Shown piece after piece: positions 1 to 8,038 of a DNA stretch of 64,000 bases (position 1 is the stretch's first letter; every line of letters starts with the position of its first letter). This stretch comes from Pseudomonadales bacterium (GTDB lineage: Bacteria; Pseudomonadota; Gammaproteobacteria; Pseudomonadales; Azotimanducaceae). The DNA lies in assembly GCA_028285415.1 (NCBI GenBank), contig JANQPF010000010.1:62001-126000 (forward strand), read 5' to 3'. The position numbers and the translations under genes are program-made. The notes under the pieces were generated by a model. It saw nothing but the letters and a program-made list of their open reading frames with translations. It did no database searches and was not told the DNA's origin.

Positions 1-1
1 G

Positions 2-538
2 GAGTACTTCCTGTTTGTCCTCGAAGGTACGGTCGCCGTTGGCGCAGGCGAGCGCGACTGGCATCTCGGCGGCGAGGAATTTGCGTACCTGGCCTCCGAC
101 GGTGATTGGCAGCTCAGCGCTGCCGAAGGCTCCCGTCTGTTGATCTTTGCAAGAACGTACGCGGCCCTCGCCGGGGTCGAAGCGCCCCATACCCTGCGCG
201 GCAGCCTTGCTGAGGTTGCGAAGGAACCGTTTCTCGGCGACGAAGGCGCGCTTCTGCAGGTGTTGTTGCCCGATGACATTGCTTTCGATTGGGGCATCAA
301 CGTATTCGAGTTTGTCCCCGGCGGTACGCTGCCGCAGGTGGAGAGTCACTTCATGGAGCACGGTCTGTATCTGCTCGAAGGGCAGGGCGTTTATCGCCTG
401 TCGGATTCCTGGTATCCGGTGCAGCAGGGTGATGCCATCTGGATGGGTCCCTACGTGCTGCAGTGGTTTGCCGCGACCGGTAAGTCCAACAGCCGGTATA
501 TCTATTACAAAGAAATGCAGCGTGCTCCGCTCGGCTGA
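2..538 (+). CDS. allE: (S)-ureidoglycine aminohydrolase, C-terminal part (5' end outside window)
   Basis: Bicupin enzyme of the ureide (allantoin) branch of purine breakdown. It converts (S)-ureidoglycine to (S)-ureidoglycolate with release of ammonia. The reading frame is open from the first base, so the start lies before the window; 178 residues are visible of a family usually near 260-280. The N-terminal cupin is cut (FLFVLEG strand visible). The C-terminal cupin is complete, with the Mn-ligand pattern ExHxxxH (ESHFMEH), the later glutamine in YVLQWF, and the family tail SRYIYYKEMQR. It ends 19 nt before a convergent acyltransferase gene. Family recognition is strong; which other allantoin genes precede it cannot be seen. 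Confidence 0.9.
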   Translation, partial: EYFLFVLEGTVAVGAGERDWHLGGEEFAYLASDGDWQLSAAEGSRLLIFARTYAALAGVEAPHTLRGSLAEVAKEPFLGDEGALLQVLLPDDIAFDWGINVFEFVPGGTLPQVESHFMEHGLYLLEGQGVYRLSDSWYPVQQGDAIWMGPYVLQWFAATGKSNSRYIYYKEMQRAPLG

Positions 539-557
539 GCCGTAACGCTGCCGACCG

Positions 558-1442
558 TCATGGTTCAGGGCGGCGGACGGTTTGCACCTCGTTGTACAGA
601 TAGTCGGTAAGCGCCTGTCGACCCTGCCGCGCGGCACTAACTTCCCAGGGAATGGGATCGCCGACGTCCACACGAATAGTGCTGCCGAATTTGTTTAGTG
701 CTTCGTGTACCAGTAGCGCCATGCGCAACGGTTCTGCGATGTGGCTTGCCACGTGGAACTTGCGGCTGTTGCGACCGTGGAAGTGGATGGGTATCACGGT
801 TGCCCGGGACTCGCGGACGAGCTTTGCAGCGAATGTGGTCCATGGCGCATCGGACACGCCACCGAATCCCAGCTTGCCTGCGGTTGACACCATACCGGAG
901 GGAAAAATCAGTACCGGGACGTCCGCGGCCAGCGCATCCCGGGCGAGCTGCTTGCAGCGAATGTTGTTGCGCAGCGCATCGCGGTGCGGCTGAAAATCGA
1001 TCGGCAGGAAATGTCTGGCAAGGTCCCGGTCCTGGCACAGCATGGCGTGGATCATGATGCGGAAGTCACCCCGGGCGCGTAGCGCAAGGTGGCATAGAAC
1101 GACGCCGTCTATGACGCCGAAAGGGTGGTTGGCGACAAAGACGACGGGACCCTGCTGCGGGATTTTCTGCAGCTGTGTCGGATCAAAGTCCAGACGGATC
1201 CCTGTCTCAGCCAGCGCACCGGCAAAGAAGTCCGGGGCGTTGAACGGTTTGACTTTGAGACGCGAATAGATGCGCTCGACTTTACGCCGGCCGAACAGAT
1301 ACTCCATGCGGGAGATGATCTGACGCGTCAGCCACGGATCCTCGGGCTGCACGTAAGATATGCGTGGTTCCTCTCTGACAAAGGCCCGCTGCAGCGGATC
1401 CAGCTCACACGTCTCTTCACAGGTCTCGAGTGCTTCTGCCAT
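558..1442 (-). CDS. PlsC-like lysophospholipid acyltransferase family protein
   Basis: Predicted membrane-associated acyltransferase of 294 residues. The central part carries the acyltransferase signature NHPFGVID (histidine and aspartate separated by five residues, as in the COG3176/OlsA-like branch rather than the classical HX4D), followed by a proline-rich block IFPSGMVS and the late block VIPIHFHGRNS. These correspond to motifs I, III and IV of glycerolipid acyltransferases. The acyl acceptor could be a lysophospholipid, an ornithine lipid precursor or another lysolipid; the sequence does not decide. It lies 61 nt downstream of the P450 gene on the same strand and is probably co-transcribed with it. 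The start ATG is the only well placed one. Confidence 0.75.
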   Translation of the reverse strand: MAEALETCEETCELDPLQRAFVREEPRISYVQPEDPWLTRQIISRMEYLFGRRKVERIYSRLKVKPFNAPDFFAGALAETGIRLDFDPTQLQKIPQQGPVVFVANHPFGVIDGVVLCHLALRARGDFRIMIHAMLCQDRDLARHFLPIDFQPHRDALRNNIRCKQLARDALAADVPVLIFPSGMVSTAGKLGFGGVSDAPWTTFAAKLVRESRATVIPIHFHGRNSRKFHVASHIAEPLRMALLVHEALNKFGSTIRVDVGDPIPWEVSAARQGRQALTDYLYNEVQTVRRPEP

Positions 1443-1503
1443 CCGCTCATCGTATGCGGCGTGTCTTAACGTTTTATGACGTCATGAGCGTACGGGTTGC
1501 GCT

Positions 1504-2778
1504 TTACCTCATATCAAAGGTGATGTGCAGGTGCGGCAGGTTGCGCAGAATGAAGCTCGGCTCAGCCTGCGGCGCGGGCGCACCTTCCGCCAGCCGTATG
1601 TTCTGCATCCGCTCCAGCAGCGCGGGAAATCCCAGGTTCAGCTCCTGGCGCGCCAAGGGGGCGCCGATGCAGTGATGTACCCCGGAACCGAACGCCAGCT
1701 GCATGCCCGCCTTTTCCCGGTGGATGTCGACGTCGTCGGGATTCGGGAACTGGCGCTCGTCGCGGTTCGCAGCGCCGTAGCGCAGCATGATGAAATCCCC
1801 GGCCTTGAGCGGATAGCCGCCGAGCTCGGTATCGCGGGTCACCAACCGCGGCAGGCCCTGAACCGGCGCTTCGATGCGCAGGGTTTCTTCGACGAACGTT
1901 TTGATGAGCTTCTCATTGCCCCGCAGCTCGTCCTGGAGATGAGGATGTTTGCACAGGAGCAACATGCCCCAGCCGAACGTGCTGGTGGTTGTTTCGTGAC
2001 CGGCCACCAGAAACTGATTGAGGATCGACAACGCTTCGCCGTGGGTCAGATGCCGGTTTTCTTCCTCGAGCTTGCTGGTGGCAAGGATGGTAATCATGTC
2101 GTTCTGCGGATCTTCCCGCCGTGCTTCGATCAGCCGCACGAGGAGCTTCTGCAGATCGAGCGCCAGCTGTGCGCGACGCAGCATCTCATCGGGTGGCAGA
2201 GGAGTCAGGCGTAAACCGCCAGCGGCGGCGGTTGCTCCGTCCTCGAACAAAGGTCGATCTTCCTCCGGAATGCCGAGTCTGTCGCCGATGATGCGCAGCG
2301 GGACCGGGAATGCGAACCCCTCCATGTAGTCGGACTCGCCCGATGCAACGTAGCGATCCGCGGCGGCGTCGATGATGGTTTGCACCTGATCCTGGCTCTT
2401 CTTGATTTCGCTGCCCGTGAAGAGCTGGCTCACCAGCGACCGGTACTTCGTATGCTCAGGTTCATCCAGGGTGAGCATTGTGGGCGGGATGGCAATCATT
2501 TCCTGCTCGATGGCCACCAGTTTCTCTTTGACCGCTTCGGGCGCTGCCTGCAGGACCACTTCACGCCCGGCGTTCAGGAAACCGTCGTATTTACTGGAGT
2601 AGGTTGTCGTGTCCTTGATGGCCTCCCGCACGAGGTCGTAGCGCGTGACGACGTGCAGATTGAGCTCTTTGGCGTGGAATACCGGCGCTTCATCACGCAG
2701 TCGCGCGTAGGCCTCGTAGGGATTGATGAGAGTGTCAATGGCAAAAATTTGCACGTCATCCAGAGATGCAGTGTTCAC
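1504..2778 (-). CDS. Cytochrome P450
   Basis: Soluble class I bacterial P450 monooxygenase, 424 residues. Visible hallmarks are the I-helix oxygen-activation motif AGHETT, the K-helix ExxR in EETLR, and the haem-cysteine loop FGSGVHHCIGAPLAR near the C-terminus. The substrate is unknown. The GTG start at 2778 is chosen because a GGAGGA ribosome site lies 6 nt upstream (2790-2785). An in-frame ATG at 2805 overlaps the apparent -10 box (AATAAT, 2809-2804) and is unlikely to be used. A ferredoxin partner is not adjacent; a ferredoxin-NADP reductase homologue lies far away near 17 kb. The acyltransferase gene follows on the same strand. A palindrome covers the promoter. Confidence 0.9.
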   Translation of the reverse strand: MNTASLDDVQIFAIDTLINPYEAYARLRDEAPVFHAKELNLHVVTRYDLVREAIKDTTTYSSKYDGFLNAGREVVLQAAPEAVKEKLVAIEQEMIAIPPTMLTLDEPEHTKYRSLVSQLFTGSEIKKSQDQVQTIIDAAADRYVASGESDYMEGFAFPVPLRIIGDRLGIPEEDRPLFEDGATAAAGGLRLTPLPPDEMLRRAQLALDLQKLLVRLIEARREDPQNDMITILATSKLEEENRHLTHGEALSILNQFLVAGHETTTSTFGWGMLLLCKHPHLQDELRGNEKLIKTFVEETLRIEAPVQGLPRLVTRDTELGGYPLKAGDFIMLRYGAANRDERQFPNPDDVDIHREKAGMQLAFGSGVHHCIGAPLARQELNLGFPALLERMQNIRLAEGAPAPQAEPSFILRNLPHLHITFDMR

Positions 2779-2814
2779 GCTGAGTCCTCCGTAGCAATAC
2801 CGCATTATTGCGAA

Positions 2815-2836
2815 AAATTGGAACGTGGTCCAATTT
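2815..2836. promoter_or_regulatory. Palindromic operator over the P450 promoter
   Basis: Perfect inverted repeat AAATTGGA / TCCAATTT (8-bp arms, 6-nt spacer). On the minus strand it covers the putative -35 (TTGGAC, 2833-2828) and part of the 18-nt spacer before the -10 AATAAT (2809-2804). Size and position fit a TetR-type repressor site controlling the P450 gene. No regulator gene is adjacent, so the cognate protein is unknown. Confidence 0.5.
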
Positions 2837-2859
2837 GCAGGCCTTCGCCTTTTGACGCT

Positions 2860-2881
2860 GGTTTTACGTCGGTTTTACTTC
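2860..2881 (+). promoter_or_regulatory. 11-bp tandem direct repeat upstream of the helix-hairpin-helix gene
   Basis: Two head-to-tail copies of an 11-mer, GGTTTTACGTC and GGTTTTACTTC, identical at 10 of 11 positions. One helical turn between copies is the arrangement bound by OmpR/PhoB-family regulators. A possible -10 (TAGTAT, 2900-2905) follows, and the gene starts at 2960. It is not a Pho box by sequence. Confidence 0.35.
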
Positions 2882-2959
2882 CCCATAGCGGAGCTGGTCT
2901 AGTATTCTGCCCCGGATCTTACGGAGATCTATCAACAACAATGAGCTATGGAGGCACAC

Positions 2960-3364
2960 ATGACCAGTCTTACCACGATTGAGGGGATCGGGCCGGTATT
3001 CGAAGAGAAGCTGAACGCCGCGGGCATTACCAGCTGTGAAGAGCTGCTGACGCGGGGCGCAACGAAGCAGGGGCGGGAAGACATTGTGAACGCGTCCGGC
3101 ATCGATGCATCACGGATACTGCGCTTCGTCAATCACGCGGATCTCTGCCGTATCAAAGGCGTTGGCGGTGAGTATTCGGAGCTGCTCGAGGCTGCCGGAG
3201 TGGATTCCGTACCGGAGCTCGCTCAGCGGAATGCTGCAAACCTCGCCGCAAAAATGGCTGAAGTGAATGAAGCCAAGAGTCTCGTTCGGCAAGTGCCGTC
3301 TGAAACCAGCGTTGCCGGCTGGGTCGAAGAGGCGAAAAGCCTGCCGCGGGTGGTCACTCACTGA
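2960..3364 (+). CDS. Helix-hairpin-helix protein, DUF4332-like
   Basis: Cytoplasmic protein of 134 residues built from two helix-hairpin-helix-type modules: IEGIGPVFEEKLNAAGI at the N-terminus and a second one around IKGVGGEYSELLEAAGV. The glycine-rich hairpins (EGIGP, KGVGGE) are the usual non-specific nucleic-acid-binding turns, and the double arrangement matches DUF4332. The exact role of this family is not established. The ATG at 2960 is preferred over an in-frame ATG at 2948 because GGAGG (2950-2954) sits 5 nt before it. The gene is apparently monocistronic and convergent with the next minus-strand gene. Confidence 0.75.
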   Translation: MTSLTTIEGIGPVFEEKLNAAGITSCEELLTRGATKQGREDIVNASGIDASRILRFVNHADLCRIKGVGGEYSELLEAAGVDSVPELAQRNAANLAAKMAEVNEAKSLVRQVPSETSVAGWVEEAKSLPRVVTH

Positions 3365-3404
3365 CGATAACTCCAGAGTTGCCTCGGCCGGCTTAGCTGT
3401 TCTA

Positions 3405-3875
3405 TCAGGAAGCGGTCGGGGCCGCTTCATCTTCTTCTGTATCGTTTTCCTCTGCGTCGTTGTCGGAGCTCGCGAGTTCCAGCAGCGTGAGTAGGATCCT
3501 CCGAAACGCCTCCGGGGACAGCATCTCGTTGTCGTCGCCAACTTCCAAACCGTCGATCCCGGCCAACTGGTCCACCTTGATCTGGCCGCCTTGCAACATT
3601 TCGTGAACAACGTGATCGTAGTTGTTTTCCTGCTGATCTGAAAACGAGTCCCGCCTCAGCTCTGCGGCGATGGCTCGCAGCTCACCAATGTCACGCTTGT
3701 TCAGCGCGTTGGTCATGGCGGCCAGTTCCACCAGATCGGAGCCGAGCACGGCGTTGACATGGTGCATGTAGCCCTTCAGCAGTTTGCGGTAGCCCATTGC
3801 TCTCAGGTCGCAGCCGTAATTGAGTGCAGGAAAGCTAACCACGGTATTTGACATTTTCGTGACAGGTCTATTCAC
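3405..3875 (-). CDS. Hypothetical protein with acidic tail
   Basis: I do not recognise this 156-residue protein. It is predicted cytoplasmic, mostly helical in composition, with no signal peptide or membrane segment. The C-terminus is a strongly acidic low-complexity tail rich in D, E and N. The listed start is a GTG; an in-frame ATG seven codons later (3854) is an alternative, and neither has a clear ribosome site. It is transcribed away from the Pho-box promoter of the neighbouring lipoprotein gene. Confidence 0.55.
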   Translation of the reverse strand: MNRPVTKMSNTVVSFPALNYGCDLRAMGYRKLLKGYMHHVNAVLGSDLVELAAMTNALNKRDIGELRAIAAELRRDSFSDQQENNYDHVVHEMLQGGQIKVDQLAGIDGLEVGDDNEMLSPEAFRRILLTLLELASSDNDAEENDTEEDEAAPTAS

Positions 3876-3927
3876 GGATATAGCCCACGCCCGGTAGTTG
3901 AGTTTGCGTAGTCATGTGTCCGTAACG

Positions 3928-3983
3928 CTGTCACCTAAATGTCACATAACCGCAATATTTCATTCATACCCCGGTTCTAGAGT
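3928..3983 (+). promoter_or_regulatory. Pho-box promoter of the lipoprotein/TonB operon
   Basis: Direct 11-bp repeats CTGTCACCTAA (3928-3938) and ATGTCACATAA (3939-3949). An intervening 11-mer does not match, and a weaker unit CATTCATACCC follows in the same register (3961-3971). Six nucleotides after that unit lies a -10 TAGAGT (3978-3983). Repeats of (C)TGTCA every 11 bp are the PhoB-binding signature, and the 6-nt gap to the -10 matches the second promoter at 10720. The start codon at 4016 is about 26 nt past the expected transcription start. Confidence 0.7.
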
Positions 3984-4015
3984 GCGCGCCAAATCAGACC
4001 AACTGGGGGAAATCC

Positions 4016-7000
4016 GTGGACATCTCAAACGTAGCCAAGGTGCTGGTGCTGGCTGCCGTGGCAGCGCTCGTTGCAGGCTGTGGTGGTAGCTCGAGTAACG
4101 CATCACCGGGATCCGTTGTCGTTGAAGTACCGGTGACCGATCCGGGCGGTGGCGGCGGCGGTGGTGGCGGCGGAACGCCTCCTCCTTCCGGCGGCGCTCC
4201 TGTTGCCAGCGTCATCCCTGCTGCGCTCAACACGGTAATTTCCGATTCCGGGACGACAGCTCCTGCAGCGTTCGACAACAAGCCAATTTTCAACATCGAC
4301 GTTTCCGCGTTGACCAATGGCCAGCTTGATCCGGCTGGTCTGGTGATTGGCAACGACAGCATTTTCCAGGTCAGCGGCGGTGCATTGCGCATCACGCCGC
4401 CAGCGGGGACGCCGGCTCCAGCTTCGGGTGACGGCAAAGATGTCGAGCTGGATGACGGCTCCGGGACTGCCAGCGCGTCGCAGCTACCGGAGTGCCAGTG
4501 GGAGATTGCCCCGGGTGCGATCATCGTCGGCGAAACGGCGGAAGACTTCATTGTCATCGAGCAGGATTGCGCAATCATCGCGGATGGCACGGATCCGGAC
4601 TCAGATACAGGCTTCCAGCCGATCGTGTTCACGGCGCTGGCTGAGATCAACGGCACGGCAGAAGACGATGACCGTGGTCTCTGGGGCGGTCTGGTGATCA
4701 ACGGCACCGCGCCGATCAACGACTGTCCGGAAGGGGTCGAAGGTGGTACCGCGGAATGTGTCAAGGAAGGCGAAGCCAACTCCGGCACCTTCGGTGGCGC
4801 GGATGCGAACGATCACTCGGGTATTCTGAGGTACGTCAGCGTTCGCTACGCAGGCTCTTTCGTCGACACGGAGAACCAGCTGAACGGTATTGCGTTCCAA
4901 GGTGTGGGTGACGAAACCGAAATCGAGTACGTTCAGGTTCACAACAACCTGGACGACGGTATTGAATTTTTTGGCGGCACTGCCAACGCCAGGTACGTGG
5001 TGTTGACCGGCAACGCTGACGACTCTCTCGACTGGACCGACGGCTGGAACGGCAGCATCCAGTATCTCTATATCGAGCAGACCAATTCAGCCGACCACGC
5101 CATCGAAGCGGACAATCGCGAAGGTGACGAGGATCTGCTGCCCCGCTCCGATCCGAAGATTGCCAACATGACGGTTCTCGGCAAGAGCGACGAGCGCGCG
5201 CTGCGCATCCGCCGTGGTACGGGCCTTACGCTTTCCAACAGCTTTGTCGACGGCTCTGACAGCTGCGTGCGCGTTGACGGCCGCTCGCGCGACTTTCTGG
5301 GCGGCGGCACGCTGGAGACTGATGGCGACGTCATCTTCCAGGGTGTGAGCCTGGCCTGTGCCAACACGACCGACACCGACGATGACGGCGCGGTTGCGAC
5401 GTACCTCGCAGGTGCAACCAATGTCTCTACTACCGGCGACAGCGTTGATCCCGTTGTCATCGGCGATTCGTTCTTCGAGGACACAGACTACATCGGTGCT
5501 TTCGGCGCGACGGATTGGACCGAAGGCTGGACCCTTGGCGGTTCTGTCAGCGCACCGACTCAGCCGGACTTCGGCTGCCCCGCGGGTACGACCGCAAGTG
5601 CCGAAGTCATCGACGGCCAGCGCGTTTGTCAGCTCTCGGGTACGATAACCTCCGACCTCCTGCTGACGGCGAACAATCTGTATCAGCTGATTGGTAAGGT
5701 TCAGATCGGGGATGACAACTCCAACTCCGCGGTTCTGACCTTGCAGGCGGGAGCAACGGTATTCGGTACTTCACCAGATACGTTCCTGCAGATCTCCCGC
5801 GGCTCGCAGATTATCGCCAACGGCACGCGTACCGCGCCGGTGGTGTTCACGGCGGACGAGGACGTTCGTGGTCTAGTCAACGTCGACACCGATCGCGGAC
5901 TCTGGGGTGGCCTGGTCATCAACGGCAACGCGCCGATCAACGACTGTCCAGAAGGACAAACGGGCGGCACCGCAGGCTGTACCAAGGAAGGTGAGGCCAA
6001 CTCAGGCACCTTTGGCGGGAGCCAGCCTGAAGACAGCAGCGGGGTACTGAACTACGTTTCCGTACGATACGCCGGCTCGTTCGTCGATACTGAAAACCAG
6101 CTGAACGGTATTGCCTTCCAGGGTGTAGGCAGCGGCACCGAGGTCGACTTTGTACAGGTTCACAACAACCTGGACGACGGCATAGAGTTCTTCGGCGGTA
6201 CGGTCAACGCTTCTCACATCGTGTTGACCGGCAATGCTGACGACTCTCTCGACTGGACCGATGGTTGGAGCGGTAGCGTTCAGTACCTGATCATCGATCA
6301 ATCAGACGATTCTGCGGACAACGGTATCGAAGCGGACAACCGCGAAGGTGACGAAACCGCGGAGCCGCGCGCTCTACCGAGCATCGCAAACATGACCCTG
6401 ACCGGTATCGCGGGTGAGCGTGGCGTGTACCTCCGCCGCGGCACGGGCCTCGAGCTGTACAACTCCATCGTGCAGGGCAGTGACAACTGTCTGCGTGTAG
6501 CCGGTGATTCGCTCAATCAGCTGGGTACCGGTATCCAGTTCGGAGGTGTCACCTTCGATTGTGCGACGGTCATCGAAGGCGACGATGTGCCTGCGATTCA
6601 GGCAGAGCTAGACGCCAGCGAGAACGTTGCTGAAGACGGCACGCTCGTCGTGCCGGTGGACCTTTCGGCTAACGAATTCTTCGACGACGCGCCATTTGTC
6701 GGCGCTATCCAGAGCGAGGCGGACGACTGGACCCTCGGCTGGACGATCGGCATGCCGAGCGCTTCGGCGGACTTCCCCTGCCCGGCAGGCACGACTGAGG
6801 TCACCTCTCTCGATGGCACCACGCGAACCTGTTCGCTGGCCGGTACTTACACCGCGGATCTGGCGCTGGCGCGTAACAACATCTACGTGCTCGATGGCCG
6901 GGTAGCTATTGGTGGCGACAACGTTGATCCGGCGTCTTTGAGCATCGAGTCCGGCACCCGCATCGTCGGTGACGATCCGGAGGATTTCATCCTGATATCC

Positions 7001-7963
7001 CGCGGTTCGCAGATCTGGGCGAATGGCACGCAGAACGCGCCGATCACGTTCACCGCGTCCGACGACATTCTGGGCAACATTGCCGACCCGGCCACAACGC
7101 GCGGTCTCTGGGGTGGTCTCGTGATCAACGGCAACGCCCCAATTAACGACTGTCCGGAAGGAGAAACGGGTGGCACGGCAGCTTGTATCAAAGAAGGTGA
7201 AGCCAACTCCGGTACCTTCGGCGGCGACCAGCCGAACGACAACAGTGGCCGCCTGCGCTACGTGGTGGTCAAGTTTGCCGGTTCGTTTGTCGACACGGAG
7301 AACCAGCTGAACGGTATCGCCTTCCAGGGTGTCGGTGACGCCACCGAGGTCGACTTCATCGAAGTCTTCAACAACCTGGACGACGGCATCGAGTTCTTCG
7401 GCGGTACGGTCAACGCCTCTCACGTGGTGTTGGTAGGTAACGCGGATGACTCCCTCGACTGGACCGACGGCTGGACCGGTGTAATGCAGTTTGTGCACAT
7501 TCAGCAGAGCGCTGACTCTGCAGACAACGGCATCGAAGCGGATAACCGCGAAGGTGACGAGCTGCTTACGCCGGTTTCGGAGCCCACCATCGCAAACAAG
7601 TCGATCCTGGGCGTGTCAGGGGAGCGCGGCGTGTACCTGCGCCGTGGTACGGGCCTGCAGCTCTGGAACTCCGAGGTGTCCGGCAGCGACAACTGTCTGC
7701 GGATTGCAGGGGAGTCCTTGAATCTCCTCGGTACCGGCATCACCTTCCAGGGCGTGACGCTCGACTGCACCACGGCAATTGAAGGCGACGACGTGCCGGC
7801 GATCCAGACGTTCATCGACGGGTCAACCAATGTCACCACCGACGGCTCTGCCGCGGTGCCGGTCACGTTGCCCGACTCGCCGCTCCTCGATGCGGACGGT
7901 AGTGACGTTGTCGGCTCCAACGTCGACGACTGGGGTGACGACTGGACGGTTGGCTTAGATTGA
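4016..7963 (+). CDS. Large surface lipoprotein with three ~400-residue repeats
   Basis: Predicted outer-membrane or secreted lipoprotein of 1315 residues. The N-terminus is a lipoprotein signal with lipobox LVAGC (Cys22), followed by a flexible linker containing a run of ten glycines and prolines. The rest is a threefold internal repeat. The landmark RGLWGGLVINGxAPINDCPEG recurs near residues 220, 627 and 1029, each time followed by KEGEANSGTFGG, DTENQLNGIAFQGVG, NNLDDGIEFFGGT, DDSLDWTDGW and IEADNREGDE. The pattern suggests right-handed beta-helix modules with conserved acidic residues that could bind metal ions. The start is a GTG with GGGGGA at 4005-4010. A Pho-box promoter precedes it and a TonB receptor follows, suggesting phosphate-starvation expression. 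The biochemical function is unknown. Confidence 0.8.
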   Translation: MDISNVAKVLVLAAVAALVAGCGGSSSNASPGSVVVEVPVTDPGGGGGGGGGGTPPPSGGAPVASVIPAALNTVISDSGTTAPAAFDNKPIFNIDVSALTNGQLDPAGLVIGNDSIFQVSGGALRITPPAGTPAPASGDGKDVELDDGSGTASASQLPECQWEIAPGAIIVGETAEDFIVIEQDCAIIADGTDPDSDTGFQPIVFTALAEINGTAEDDDRGLWGGLVINGTAPINDCPEGVEGGTAECVKEGEANSGTFGGADANDHSGILRYVSVRYAGSFVDTENQLNGIAFQGVGDETEIEYVQVHNNLDDGIEFFGGTANARYVVLTGNADDSLDWTDGWNGSIQYLYIEQTNSADHAIEADNREGDEDLLPRSDPKIANMTVLGKSDERALRIRRGTGLTLSNSFVDGSDSCVRVDGRSRDFLGGGTLETDGDVIFQGVSLACANTTDTDDDGAVATYLAGATNVSTTGDSVDPVVIGDSFFEDTDYIGAFGATDWTEGWTLGGSVSAPTQPDFGCPAGTTASAEVIDGQRVCQLSGTITSDLLLTANNLYQLIGKVQIGDDNSNSAVLTLQAGATVFGTSPDTFLQISRGSQIIANGTRTAPVVFTADEDVRGLVNVDTDRGLWGGLVINGNAPINDCPEGQTGGTAGCTKEGEANSGTFGGSQPEDSSGVLNYVSVRYAGSFVDTENQLNGIAFQGVGSGTEVDFVQVHNNLDDGIEFFGGTVNASHIVLTGNADDSLDWTDGWSGSVQYLIIDQSDDSADNGIEADNREGDETAEPRALPSIANMTLTGIAGERGVYLRRGTGLELYNSIVQGSDNCLRVAGDSLNQLGTGIQFGGVTFDCATVIEGDDVPAIQAELDASENVAEDGTLVVPVDLSANEFFDDAPFVGAIQSEADDWTLGWTIGMPSASADFPCPAGTTEVTSLDGTTRTCSLAGTYTADLALARNNIYVLDGRVAIGGDNVDPASLSIESGTRIVGDDPEDFILISRGSQIWANGTQNAPITFTASDDILGNIADPATTRGLWGGLVINGNAPINDCPEGETGGTAACIKEGEANSGTFGGDQPNDNSGRLRYVVVKFAGSFVDTENQLNGIAFQGVGDATEVDFIEVFNNLDDGIEFFGGTVNASHVVLVGNADDSLDWTDGWTGVMQFVHIQQSADSADNGIEADNREGDELLTPVSEPTIANKSILGVSGERGVYLRRGTGLQLWNSEVSGSDNCLRIAGESLNLLGTGITFQGVTLDCTTAIEGDDVPAIQTFIDGSTNVTTDGSAAVPVTLPDSPLLDADGSDVVGSNVDDWGDDWTVGLD

Positions 7964-7980
7964 TCCAGGCACCTTTCCAA

Positions 7981-8016
7981 AACGCCGGGCAGCTTACGGA
8001 AGAGTTGCCTGGCGTT
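7981..8016 (+). other. Intercistronic hairpin between lipoprotein and TonB receptor
   Basis: AACGCCGGGCA (7981-7991) pairs with TGCCTGGCGTT (8006-8016) as an 11-bp RNA stem with one G-U pair and a 14-nt loop. No T-run follows, so it is unlikely to be a full terminator. It could stabilise the upstream message or reduce read-through into the receptor gene. Confidence 0.5.
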
Positions 8017-8038
8017 GCCGCACAACACAGGTTTACCT

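Noticed and set aside
1476-1485. Palindrome ATGACGTCAT between P450 and acyltransferase genes
   Set aside because: A short 10-bp palindrome in a 61-nt intercistronic gap with no adjoining promoter; likely chance.
2779-2805. N-terminal extension of the P450 from an ATG at 2805
   Set aside because: It overlaps the putative -10 box, lacks a ribosome site and adds residues not typical of P450s; the GTG at 2778 has GGAGGA.
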